From: Acidimicrobiaceae bacterium
GTDB lineage: Bacteria; Actinomycetota; Acidimicrobiia; Acidimicrobiales; Palsa-688
NCBI GenBank assembly: GCA_003166025.1
Contig: PMWT01000066.1
Span: forward strand, 12,524-76,523
Length of the DNA stretch: 64,000 nucleotides
Direction of reading: 5' to 3'
A program made the position numbers and the translations under genes. The notes under the pieces are model-generated. The model made no database searches, was not told the origin of the DNA, and worked only from the letters and a program-made list of their open reading frames with translations. Shown here one piece after another: positions 51,407 to 60,490 of this stretch; the first letter of the stretch is position 1, and each line of letters starts with the position of its first letter.

Positions 51407-51420
51407 ACAGCTGTCAAATA

Positions 51421-53388
51421 CTAGCCCTGTGGTTGGTCGTCGTGGCCTTGGTCGACTGTCAGGTCGACCACGCAGCGGAAACCAACCGTGGAGCAGCGGT
51501 CGACGCCCGGTGCGAAGAGCATGAACTTCGCGCTGCGCTCGGGCCCCAGCGGCCCGCCCTCCGCGTACCAACCTGAACCACCGAGCACCAGGTCGGGCCC
51601 GCCCTTGAGGATGACGAAGCGACTGTGGCCATCGGAATGTTCGCTCTCCGTCCACTCCCAGACCCGCCGCCGGCCATAGAGGGCGTAACCCTCGGACACT
51701 CCCACCTGCCACTCATCTTCGGTGGGGAGCCTTTTACCGGCCCAAGCTGCGTACGCCCTAGCGTCGCCCAGGTCAACGAACGTCACGGGCCAATCGGCTT
51801 GCTCCGGCGGTGGGCCACCGCTGACCCAGTGGTCCAGGAAGCGATGGGACATCTTTGGTACGTAGCCGGTCGATCGCAGGAAACGCCGGAACTCTTTGTT
51901 GCTGACCGGCAACTCGTCGATTGCCAGACCGTCGACGTCCAATGCGCGCGGGCTGGACCGCTGCTGTTCTTGGTCTGGAAAATCCTGGTTCAGGTGATCA
52001 GCGCGCACGTAGGTCCCGCACTCGCGCAACTGGAACACTGACCCAAACGAACGGGGCCCGGGAGCGACAACACGCATGCTGGGCGAGAGGGTACGGGAAG
52101 CCGATTTCTCGATCGGGCGTCGCAACGGCGGCTCGACCGAAGTGGTCGTCTCGGGAAAGGCGGTGCCGGCACGGGGGCGCTCAGGGCGGGCATACTCGAT
52201 CGCCGACCAGATCTCGCTCTCGGTTTTTTCGCTAATGGTGACGAGGCTGGCGATACCGCGAGCGGGGACCGTCACGATGGGCGCGCGTGGGTCGATCCTC
52301 CGGCCGGCGAGGACGTCGACAGCCACTGCCCCGGGCGTGAGAGCAAAGGAAACATCTGTTCCGGTGACGTCACGTTCGGAACAGTTAGCAAGCGCCCACA
52401 GTACTGTCCCGCCGCTTTCCCATCGGCTCGCGCGCAAGCCCTGGCCAGGCATGGGGACAAAGGGCGTCCAATCCCCGAGGCTTAGCAAGTCAGAAAAGGT
52501 CCTTTGGACCCTGAGCATGGACTTGAGCAAGAGCTTGTCCCCGTCGTTCCACGGGTACCAGGAGCCGAAAACGTTCTCCCAAACGACGACGCCCGCACCG
52601 TTGAGCCAGGCGGTCAGCAGCTCGTCACGGTGCTTGTCGTGCCATCGCCGTACCAGGTGTTGCATGTGCCGCTGCTCAAACCAGTGGTCCCGCATGAGGA
52701 ACCGCTCTTTGAGGGGCTCGGTGGATTGCACCCAGGACATCAGATGGTCCCTCACGCCCGCTAATGGCACGACCCCTTCGGACTGGAAGACATTGGCAGG
52801 CGAAGCCTTGTCGATCTCGCCACGGAGGTCACCAGGTGCGTTAGCCAGGGTATCAAGGAATATGCCATCAGGCCCTACGGTCGAGACCAGCTCGGCCAGT
52901 GCCTGGGCGTCGGCCACAGGTTCTCGCCGCGTCTCGAGATCCCAGGGGTTGTAGTCAATGATCGCTCGCACCCCGCGCCGGTGTAAGCGCGCGATTATGT
53001 CGGCGAGCGCGGTTAGGCCTCCCGGTATGTCTCTGTAGAAGTCGTACTGGTTGCGTTCGTCAAAGCCGATCCGTGGGTAGGCGTGCCAAAGGATAAGTAC
53101 GTCGAAGCCGCCAAAATCTCGCTCAGCATTGTCGAGGTACTCTTCGACGAGGAAGCTGTCAGAACCGGGGTCGTAGAAACTCTCGTCCCACAACATGACC
53201 AGCCCGCAGACAAAGGCTTTGCGAGCCCACTGAGATGCCGCCACGTCGTAGCGCGTGTCGTCGCTCAGGTACTTCTCCCGGGCCTTTTGGCGCCACCCCG
53301 TAATTTCTTTGACCCAAGCTGACCAGTCCGCCTCGTCGCCCGGCGCCGTCTTCAGGGCCTCGAACTGCTGTTCCAGCTCTGATGGCAT
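51421..53388 (-). CDS. Fusion of glycosidase-like TIM barrel with C-terminal FGE-sulfatase (SUMF1-like) domain
   Basis: N-term FDVLILWHAYPRIGFDERNQYDFYRDIPGGLTALADIIARLHRRGVRAIIDYNPWD...FLDTLAN; C-term LPVSNKEFRRFLRSTGYVPK...PVTFVDLGDARAYAAWAGKRLPTEDEWQ...VGFRCVVD. Confidence 0.7.
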   Translation of the reverse strand: MPSELEQQFEALKTAPGDEADWSAWVKEITGWRQKAREKYLSDDTRYDVAASQWARKAFVCGLVMLWDESFYDPGSDSFLVEEYLDNAERDFGGFDVLILWHAYPRIGFDERNQYDFYRDIPGGLTALADIIARLHRRGVRAIIDYNPWDLETRREPVADAQALAELVSTVGPDGIFLDTLANAPGDLRGEIDKASPANVFQSEGVVPLAGVRDHLMSWVQSTEPLKERFLMRDHWFEQRHMQHLVRRWHDKHRDELLTAWLNGAGVVVWENVFGSWYPWNDGDKLLLKSMLRVQRTFSDLLSLGDWTPFVPMPGQGLRASRWESGGTVLWALANCSERDVTGTDVSFALTPGAVAVDVLAGRRIDPRAPIVTVPARGIASLVTISEKTESEIWSAIEYARPERPRAGTAFPETTTSVEPPLRRPIEKSASRTLSPSMRVVAPGPRSFGSVFQLRECGTYVRADHLNQDFPDQEQQRSSPRALDVDGLAIDELPVSNKEFRRFLRSTGYVPKMSHRFLDHWVSGGPPPEQADWPVTFVDLGDARAYAAWAGKRLPTEDEWQVGVSEGYALYGRRRVWEWTESEHSDGHSRFVILKGGPDLVLGGSGWYAEGGPLGPERSAKFMLFAPGVDRCSTVGFRCVVDLTVDQGHDDQPQG

Positions 53389-53757
53389 CTGTTGTCCTCA
53401 ATCCCCACCGTGGGCATGTCGGTAGACTAAGTCAGGCGGGACGTCCCTCCGCAAGTTCCGCCTTCGGGAAGTTCGGCTACCCTCGGTGGGGCCTCTTAGG
53501 CTTCGGCATTGCAGATCGCCCCATCTGCGCATGATGCGAGACCCGAAAACAGCCATTGAAGCCGCCCGTAGCGAGACGGATCGCGAAGCCGACGCCGAGA
53601 CCCGGTGGCGGGTCCTGACCGCACCGAACTGCATGCAGGCCGTCTTCGCCGCCGCCCGGCGCTATGTGCTCGCCTTTCTACCTTTGGCCAGCTCGATTAG
53701 CGTGCGAGCGATCGGGTACGGAGCAACCCTTCGACACACCCTCGAGCGCAATACAGA

Positions 53758-54186
53758 ATGTTCGCCATGAGCAGCACCGCCAACGACGGTCGCGCGAACT
53801 CGCCCATCGAGGTCCCGGAGGACATCTTCGGGCGGGTCAACACGCTATGTCTGGCGCTGCCAGAGGTGAAGGTGCGGGTAGACGCCTCACTAACCAGAGC
53901 GAGATCGACGGCTCACTCGTTCGACATCCGCCGGAGGTCGTTCTGCCTGCTCGTGGCACGGGAGGGCCGTACCGGCAAGCCCGTTTCGCTGCTCGTGTTG
54001 CGTGCCGACCCAGACGAACGCGACGCTCTGCTCTCCATTGGCCACCCGTTCTTCGCCTCGCGAGCCGGCCGTGATCGCATCGGGGCCCGGCTCACAGATG
54101 GCACCGACTGGGAAGAGATCCGTGAACTCGTGACCGAGAGCTACCGGAGGCTCGCGCCGAAGAAGCTCACCGCCTTGCTCGACTAG
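53758..54186 (+). CDS. MmcQ/YjbR family protein
   Basis: LCLALPEVKVRVDASLTRARSTAHSFDIRRRSFC...GTDWEEIRELVTESYRRLAPKKL. Confidence 0.75.
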   Translation: MFAMSSTANDGRANSPIEVPEDIFGRVNTLCLALPEVKVRVDASLTRARSTAHSFDIRRRSFCLLVAREGRTGKPVSLLVLRADPDERDALLSIGHPFFASRAGRDRIGARLTDGTDWEEIRELVTESYRRLAPKKLTALLD

Positions 54187-54302
54187 CAACGCCGTCAGTG
54201 ATGCAGCGCGTATCCCAGATCACGCGCCCATAGCGCCCGGCGTCATCGCTGGCGCCGAGGCGCGGGCCCGCAGTTCTGGCGGGGCGTTCCGGGGCCCTGA
54301 GA

Positions 54303-55055
54303 TCAGATCTCATCTGGGGCAACGCCACCGCGGTGGCCTCGCTCGCTCGTCACCTCCGGTGAGCAGTTGTGGGCCCTACTCCTCGATGGCGAGGCTGCCG
54401 TACCTGGGCACGCCTCCGGTCTCGTAGGCGAGGTGGAGCGTGCCGTTCGGGTAGGTGAGCGATTCGGTGAGGCGCAGCGCCGTGGGCACTTCACCCAGTC
54501 GACATCAGACCACCGGAGGGCGCAAAGCTCGCCCCGGCGGGCGCCCGTGACGGCGCCGAGCGCAATGGCAGCCGCCAGCACGGCATCGAGCGTCTCGGCG
54601 GAGCTGATGAGGCGTTGGACCTCTTTGACGCTCGGGGCGGTCACAGTCGACCGGGTGGTGCCCGGCGGCGTCGCCCGGTCGGCGGGGTTGCTTGCCGCTA
54701 TGCCCCACTCGACGGCGTGGTCGAGGGCAGCATGGAGAATGGAGTGGTGACGGCGCACGCTGGCCGGCGACAGCCCTCGCCCGAGCAGCTCCCGGTAGAG
54801 CTGGTCCAGGTCTCGCGCGCTCAGCCGGTCGAGGGGGAACGCACCGATGGCCGGTTTGATGTCCCGCTCGACCGAACAGCGATGTTCCCTCATGGTGTAG
54901 GCGGTGCGCGTCGGCGTGATGTCGTCGAGCCAGCGGTCCACCAGGTCAGCTACGCTGCCTGCGTGGCTTTTGGCCACCTGGCCGGTCTCGACTTCGGCTG
55001 ACCAGTTACCCAAAGAGTTACCCAAGGCCATGTTGCAGTAGGAGGAGCAGACCAA
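54303..55055 (-). pseudogene. Truncated, frameshifted tyrosine recombinase/integrase
   Basis: Core-binding domain and first catalytic Arg (TGARRGELCALRWSDVDW), then frame loss; alternative frame ends ...ALRLTESLTYPNGTLHLAYETGGVPRYGSLAIEE*; no HxxR/Tyr box. Confidence 0.75.
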
Positions 55056-55077
55056 ACTAGCAGCTCACAGTACACAC

Positions 55078-55150
55078 GCCCGGGTAGCTCAGACGGCAGA
55101 GCGACGCACTCGTAATGCGTAGGTCAAGGGTTCGATTCCCTTCTCGGGCT
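55078..55150 (+). tRNA. tRNA-Thr (anticodon CGT)
   Basis: GCCCGGG acceptor with ctcgggc, D-arm AGCTCAGACGGCAGAGC, anticodon stem ACGCA-CTCGTAA-TGCGT, T-arm AAGGGTTCGATTCCCTT; no encoded CCA. Confidence 0.95.
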
Positions 55151-55214
55151 CGGCGACGTCTACGCATTTGGGGCGTCATCATCGTTGACGCCCTCGTCGA
55201 AGGAGGCACGCCCA

Positions 55215-55826
55215 ATGGACTACAGCCGGCTGTCGATGTCTCTCGGTGAGGCCATATTCACGCAGCGTTCAATCCGGCGGTTCCGCCCCGACCCGGTCCC
55301 TCTCACGGACATCCGTCTCATGCTCGAAGCCGCAGTGAGAGCGCCAAACGGGAGCAACCAACAAATCGCGCGGTTCCTAGTCGTAAACGATCGCGCCACC
55401 ATCCGGGAGTTCGGCACGCTCTACCACGAGGCGTGGTGGGCAAAGCGTCGCGACGAGGGGTTCCAACAACGTGAAGATCTCCCCCCCCACTTTCATGCCT
55501 CAGCCGGACTGGCCGACACCATGACGGAGGCACCCTGCATCGTGTTCGCGTTGGCACTGGACAACGGGCCAGCCAATTGTGTCATTCCCGCCGTTCAAAA
55601 CCTGATGCTCGCGGCGCGGGCCATCGGGATCGGTTCGGTGCCGACGACGCTTCACCCATCCGTAATGGCCCGCTTCCACGCCATGTTCGGTATCCCCGAC
55701 GATGTCAGCTTCCATTTCTGTGTGCCGCTCGGCTATCCGCAGGGCAATTTCGGGCCGAACTCTCGCAAGCCGACCTCGGCGACGACCTATCTCGGCCGGT
55801 GGGACGCTCCCGTACCATGGGAATGA
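55215..55826 (+). CDS. Nitroreductase family protein
   Basis: FTQRSIRRFRPDPVPLTDIRLMLEAAVRAPNGSNQQIARFLVV; AAGGAGG Shine-Dalgarno at 55199-55205. Confidence 0.88.
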   Translation: MDYSRLSMSLGEAIFTQRSIRRFRPDPVPLTDIRLMLEAAVRAPNGSNQQIARFLVVNDRATIREFGTLYHEAWWAKRRDEGFQQREDLPPHFHASAGLADTMTEAPCIVFALALDNGPANCVIPAVQNLMLAARAIGIGSVPTTLHPSVMARFHAMFGIPDDVSFHFCVPLGYPQGNFGPNSRKPTSATTYLGRWDAPVPWE

Positions 55827-55889
55827 GGGGCGCTTCGTCGAGTACTCGCTCAGTCAGAATTATCCTCATCGCGACACTGTGAAAGGGCT

Positions 55890-57377
55890 CTAAACCGCTG
55901 CCGGCTCGAGTTCGCTCCCGGCCGCCGCCACTTCGGCGTGCAGCTCGGGCCGCCCGAAACGCACCAGTGCCACGAGCAGGGCCCCGGCGAGGGCCACGCC
56001 CGCCCCGACCCGGAAGACCAGGACTGCGCCGTTGGTGGACGCAGCGGAGACTGCAACCCCGTGGGCCACGGCCGTGTTGGCATGGCGGAGAGCCAGGGTT
56101 GCCAGCACTGCCAAGCCGACCGCCCCACCCACCTGCTGGGCCGTGTTTTGGATGCCCGACGCCAAGCTGGCGTCCTCGCCCGACACTCGGTGGACAGAAG
56201 CTATGCCGAAGGCGGCGAAGTTGATACCCGACCCGAGTGCCATAACCACCATGGCGGGGAAGGAGTGCGTCCAATACGAGCCGTGCACCGTGATCCGGGA
56301 CAGGAGCAACACCCCGCCCCCGAACAACAGAGCGCCGGCGCAGAACAGCGGCTTCACCCCGATCTTGGGGGCGAGCTGGCTGGCCAGCCCGATCCCGACG
56401 CTGATCACAATGCCGAAGGGTAGGTAGGCCAGGCCGGTCCGGATGGCCGAGTAGTGCTCGACCTGCTGGAAGTACAGGGTTAGCAGGAAGAACACGGTGA
56501 AGAACACGCTGGCGAACAGGACCGCAGAGACGTTTGAGGTCACTCGGGCCCGGTTGCGGAGAAAACCGGCAGGCACCAGCGGTGCCAAGGCCGTCCGCTC
56601 CCGGACCACGAACGCCACGGCCGCCACTGCCCCTACGGTCAAGGCACCCCAAACCTGGTCCGCGCCCCACGAATGGTTGGCGGCAGCAATGAACCCGTAG
56701 ACGATGGCAACCAAGCCGGCCGTGCCCAATACGGCCCCGGCCAGGTCGGCGCTCTCGCCGCGTTCGGCCGCGCCCCGGCCGAACGCCAGACGACTGGAGG
56801 CGCGGCTTTCGGCCACCAGCCGGGACACGGCCAGGATGGCGATCACGGCTACTGGGATGTTTACGTAGAAGATCCACCGCCACGAGGCGACCGAGATCAG
56901 CAGTCCGGAGATCACCGGTCCGAGGGCCCCACCGAGGCCGGCAACCCCGCCGTTGATCCCGATGGCGGTGGCCCGCTCCTTGGGATCGGTGAACAGCAGC
57001 GCCACCAGGCCGAAGGCGGCCGGGGTGGCGATGGCCTCACCCATACCTTGTAGGAAGCGGCTGGCCACCAGCATGGCCGAGTCGACGGCGGCACCGCTGA
57101 GGGCTGAGGCGATGGCGAACACGGTCACCCCGATGAGGAACATCCGCCTGCGACCCAGGAGATCGGCCAACCGGCCGCCCAGGAGGAGAAGCCCACCGGC
57201 CGTGAGGACGTACCCGTCCACCACCCAGGCCAGGCCGGCCCGGCTGAAGTCCAGGCTGGTCTCTATGCGGGGAAGAGCAACGTTCACGACGGTGATATCG
57301 AGCACGATGATGAACTGGACGAGGGCGATGACGGCCAGAGCGGCCCACCGCTTGCTGTGTTGCTGATCTGCTGTCAT
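55890..57377 (-). CDS. MFS transporter, DHA2/EmrB-QacA type
   Basis: LVQFIIVLDITVVNVALPRIETSLDFS...LGGRLADLLGRRRMF; 14-TM pattern. Confidence 0.9.
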   Translation of the reverse strand: MTADQQHSKRWAALAVIALVQFIIVLDITVVNVALPRIETSLDFSRAGLAWVVDGYVLTAGGLLLLGGRLADLLGRRRMFLIGVTVFAIASALSGAAVDSAMLVASRFLQGMGEAIATPAAFGLVALLFTDPKERATAIGINGGVAGLGGALGPVISGLLISVASWRWIFYVNIPVAVIAILAVSRLVAESRASSRLAFGRGAAERGESADLAGAVLGTAGLVAIVYGFIAAANHSWGADQVWGALTVGAVAAVAFVVRERTALAPLVPAGFLRNRARVTSNVSAVLFASVFFTVFFLLTLYFQQVEHYSAIRTGLAYLPFGIVISVGIGLASQLAPKIGVKPLFCAGALLFGGGVLLLSRITVHGSYWTHSFPAMVVMALGSGINFAAFGIASVHRVSGEDASLASGIQNTAQQVGGAVGLAVLATLALRHANTAVAHGVAVSAASTNGAVLVFRVGAGVALAGALLVALVRFGRPELHAEVAAAGSELEPAAV

Positions 57378-57440
57378 AGGAATGACGGTAAAGGCCTATG
57401 CGGACAGAACCAGTCCTAATAATGAAAGAATCTGGACGGT

Positions 57441-58433
57441 ATGGGCGACACCCCGGGACGCATGCTCCGCCTCCTCGGCCTCCTGCAGGCCCGCGCTTCG
57501 TGGGGCGGCGCCGAACTAGCCGAACGGCTGGAAATCACCCAACGGACCGTCCGACGTGATGTCGATCGCCTGCGAGAGCTGGGTTACCCGGTCGAGGCCG
57601 AGCCCGGTCGCCACGGCGGGTACCGCCTGGGCCGGGGCGGCCGCCTCCCACCGCTCCTGCTCAACGATGAGGAAGCCGTCGCCGTCGCTATCGGTTTGCG
57701 CTGTGCAGTCGACGGCACCGTCGCCGGCCTCGAGGAGTCCGCCATCTCCACGTTGGCCAAGCTCGACCACCTCCTCCCGGCCCACCTAGCCCGGAGAGTA
57801 CGCAGCCTGCACGAGAGCACTGCGTCGATGCTGTGGTCGGACGCGAGAGCGGAAAGGGTCGACGCCACCCACCTGCTGGTCCTTGCCAACGCCTGCTCGA
57901 CGCATGAGCGGGCCCGTTTCGCCTACACCGACCGGGGCGGCAGGTCCTCCAAACGCTTGGTCGAACCCCTTCGCCTGGTCCGAAGCGGACCTCGCTGGTA
58001 CTTGGTGGCCCGGGACATCGACCGGGCGGACTGGCGCACGTTCCGGCTCGACCGCGTCAAGTCGCCCGAGCCCGTCGGCACCTACTTCGAGCACAAGGGC
58101 CCTCCGGACCCGGTCGCTATGGTTACCGAGGGCGTGACGGCGCGTAGCTACCCGTACCGGGCCCGGATCCGGATCCCCCTGCCGGTCGAGCAGGCCGTAC
58201 GGGTGGTGCCCCGGACGCTCGCCGTCATCGAAGAGGGCGAGGACGCCAACTCCACGATCGTGGAGCTTGGCTCCACGGGCATGTACCGCATGGTCGGCTA
58301 CCTGGCCGGCCTCTACCCGCCATGCGAGGTCCTCGGTCCACCCGAGCTCCGCGACACCCTTCGGGCCCACGCCGAAGCCGTCGCCCAAGCCAACGCTTCC
58401 TCGACCAACCAGCCTCAGGGTTGGTGCAAGTAA
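57441..58433 (+). CDS. HTH/WYL-domain transcriptional regulator
   Basis: RMLRLLGLLQARASWGGAELAERLEITQRTVRRDVDRLRELGY; WYL core RSGPRWYLVARDIDRADWRTFRLDRV; divergent from MFS gene. Confidence 0.9.
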   Translation: MGDTPGRMLRLLGLLQARASWGGAELAERLEITQRTVRRDVDRLRELGYPVEAEPGRHGGYRLGRGGRLPPLLLNDEEAVAVAIGLRCAVDGTVAGLEESAISTLAKLDHLLPAHLARRVRSLHESTASMLWSDARAERVDATHLLVLANACSTHERARFAYTDRGGRSSKRLVEPLRLVRSGPRWYLVARDIDRADWRTFRLDRVKSPEPVGTYFEHKGPPDPVAMVTEGVTARSYPYRARIRIPLPVEQAVRVVPRTLAVIEEGEDANSTIVELGSTGMYRMVGYLAGLYPPCEVLGPPELRDTLRAHAEAVAQANASSTNQPQGWCK

Positions 58434-59392
58434 AACGGGGTGCCCTGGTCGTCCGCGCACAACGACTCCAGGCCATAAGGCCGTTTGGCAACTTCCCGAG
58501 CGGCCCCGCCGGCGTCCCGTACGCGTTGGACGGCCGCCCTGATGTCGTCGACCCGGTAGCAGAGGGTCACACGAGGCGTCGCCGGTCCGGCCTCCGGCTT
58601 GGTAGTCATACCGAGCTGTGGCGCCACGCCGCTGACCTGCGCCCCCCCCAGCCGGCCCACATTGACCGTCCACCCGAGGACGCCGGCATAGAAGGCCTGT
58701 GCGGCCTCAAGATCGGAGACCACCATGGTCAGATAGGACACGTCGCCTTGGACTTCTCCGTTGTGAAAGTCTTCGCTCATAGAGGTCGGACCTCCCGCGA
58801 CGGCCGGCAACTCGTGGAGGCAAAACGGCGTTCCCTGGTCGTCGTGGCCCTCGGCGGCCAGGCCGTACGGCTCGGGGTGGGGATCGGTCATGGTGCCCCC
58901 GTGCGCTCGGACGGCAGCCACCGCCGCAGCTATGTCAGCGACGCGGTAGCCGAGCACGGCTCCGCGCACTTGGGCGCCGGTCGGGCCCGCGCCGGCCCAC
59001 AGGCCCATCATCGGGACAACATCGTCGACCTGTACGCCGTGCTCGCTGTTGCCCGGGCTGAAGCGCCAGCCCAGTACGGCTCCGTAGAAAGCCTGGCCGC
59101 AAGCCAGGTCAGGCAAGCCGAGGGTCACATAGGAGATGTCGCCGTGGTGGACGCCATTACGGGCGCGGGCAGTCGTCGCAGCTCTCAAAGTTAGCTCGTC
59201 CAAGTAGGTAAGGACACGGCTCACGTACCCATCATCGTTCGGCACCGTCCAACTCCGACGCGGCCGAGAAAGATTGGCCGGCGACCGGCCAGTGCGTAAC
59301 CAAGGCGACGGCTGCTGGTTGGGATCGCCAGAAAAACCCACTGCCGGGGCACCCGAGGGGTCGCCGCTACACGCCAGCTCCGCCCCGAACAC
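58415..59392 (-). CDS. Tandem VOC-domain protein
   Basis: Two glyoxalase repeats (GDISYVTLGLPDLACGQAFYGAVLGW and GDVSYLTMVVSDLEAAQAFYAGVLGW); start probably internal. Confidence 0.85.
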   Translation of the reverse strand: MFGAELACSGDPSGAPAVGFSGDPNQQPSPWLRTGRSPANLSRPRRSWTVPNDDGYVSRVLTYLDELTLRAATTARARNGVHHGDISYVTLGLPDLACGQAFYGAVLGWRFSPGNSEHGVQVDDVVPMMGLWAGAGPTGAQVRGAVLGYRVADIAAAVAAVRAHGGTMTDPHPEPYGLAAEGHDDQGTPFCLHELPAVAGGPTSMSEDFHNGEVQGDVSYLTMVVSDLEAAQAFYAGVLGWTVNVGRLGGAQVSGVAPQLGMTTKPEAGPATPRVTLCYRVDDIRAAVQRVRDAGGAAREVAKRPYGLESLCADDQGTPFYLHQP

Positions 59393-59451
59393 GCAGGGTC
59401 ATGGACAGTTACGCCCTAAAACCGGATCCCCGCGCTTACCAGCCGCAACGG

Positions 59452-59946
59452 TTAGGCCAGCCTCTCTCGCAAGGCCCCCAGGGCTACCAATCGGCGCTCC
59501 AACTTGGCCGCGTCACCCGCCGCGTCGCGGGTACGGATGCGTTGCTCGAGCTGGTCGAGACGCTGTGACTCTCTGCTGGCCAGAGCCGCCCGTTCTGCTT
59601 CGGGGCGGCTGCGCAGTACCCGGACGAAGGCGGCGTGGGCATCCGTGGTCCGCTTGAGCCCGAGAGCGCTTGCCACAGCGGCGTAACTCTTGCCTCGTTC
59701 GCGCATCGATACGACTTCCTCGTCGATGTTGCGGCGGGGTTGTCGGGGCCCACCCTCGCCCTGGGCGCGCTCGGGGGACGACCGCCTAGAGCGCGACTTG
59801 TCATCGTGCAAATTACCTCTGGGCATACCTCGCCCTGTCCTTTCGCTGGCGCATTTGGGGAGTGCCACAGACGTAACAGCTACAACCATGGCGAGCCGGC
59901 CGGCCTGCGTACCGGGCCGTCGGATCCCCTCCACGTTACCAGGCAC
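59452..59946 (-). CDS. Conserved hypothetical protein with HTH-like segment
   Basis: EEVVSMRERGKSYAAVASALGLKRTTDAHAAFVRVLRSRPEAERAALASRESQRLDQLEQRI; start probably internal. Confidence 0.5.
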   Translation of the reverse strand: MPGNVEGIRRPGTQAGRLAMVVAVTSVALPKCASERTGRGMPRGNLHDDKSRSRRSSPERAQGEGGPRQPRRNIDEEVVSMRERGKSYAAVASALGLKRTTDAHAAFVRVLRSRPEAERAALASRESQRLDQLEQRIRTRDAAGDAAKLERRLVALGALRERLA

Positions 59947-60068
59947 CCAAGCCGAGACGCGCCCGGCCTGAGGCCCCCGTTGTCGCCCACGGCCCGCAGC
60001 GCCCGAACGGTCCGTGCGGGCGGAGAGCTGTCCTTGCAGGCCCCCGTCGCGGCTGCCAGGATGTCGGC

Positions 60069-60440
60069 ATGCTTGATCATCTGTCGGTCCAGTGCGCCGA
60101 CGTCGGCAAGAGCGCCGCCTTCTACGAAGCGGTTTGCGTCCCCCTCGGCGCCGGGCGAGTGATGGACTTCGGTGAAGTCATCGGTTTCGGCGTGGGGGCC
60201 AAGCCAGAGTTCTGGATTGGGCCCCAGACGAGCGGAGAAGGGTTCCGGGAGTCCCACATAGCCTTCGTCGCGCCCAGCCGGGCCGCCGTCAATGCCTTCT
60301 TCGAAGCGGCGGTGGCAGCCGGCGCCGAGGTCTTGAACGAGCCGAGACTATGGCCCGAGTACCACCCCAATTACTACGGCGCCTTCGTGCGAGACCCGGA
60401 CGGCAACAACGTCGAGGCCGTCTGCCACGCGCCAGAGTAG
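60069..60440 (+). CDS. VOC family protein
   Basis: MLDHLSVQCADVGKSAAFYEAVCVPLG...YYGAFVRDPDGNNVEAVCH. Confidence 0.88.
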   Translation: MLDHLSVQCADVGKSAAFYEAVCVPLGAGRVMDFGEVIGFGVGAKPEFWIGPQTSGEGFRESHIAFVAPSRAAVNAFFEAAVAAGAEVLNEPRLWPEYHPNYYGAFVRDPDGNNVEAVCHAPE

Positions 60441-60490
60441 CCCGGGAGCTTCTCCGCCGGACGGACCGTTGGGGAGGACGATGCGAGTGC

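Noticed and set aside
51421-53388. Possible active formylglycine-generating enzyme for a sulfatase system
   Set aside because: Typical active-site Cys pair not seen and no sulfatase gene nearby; retained only as an FGE-like fold.
53486-53770. 94-aa plus-strand ORF upstream of the MmcQ/YjbR gene
   Set aside because: No recognisable motif and no clear ribosome binding site; cannot be supported.
55705-56883. 392-aa minus-strand ORF
   Set aside because: Alternative frame of the MFS transporter; Gly/Arg-rich shadow frame.
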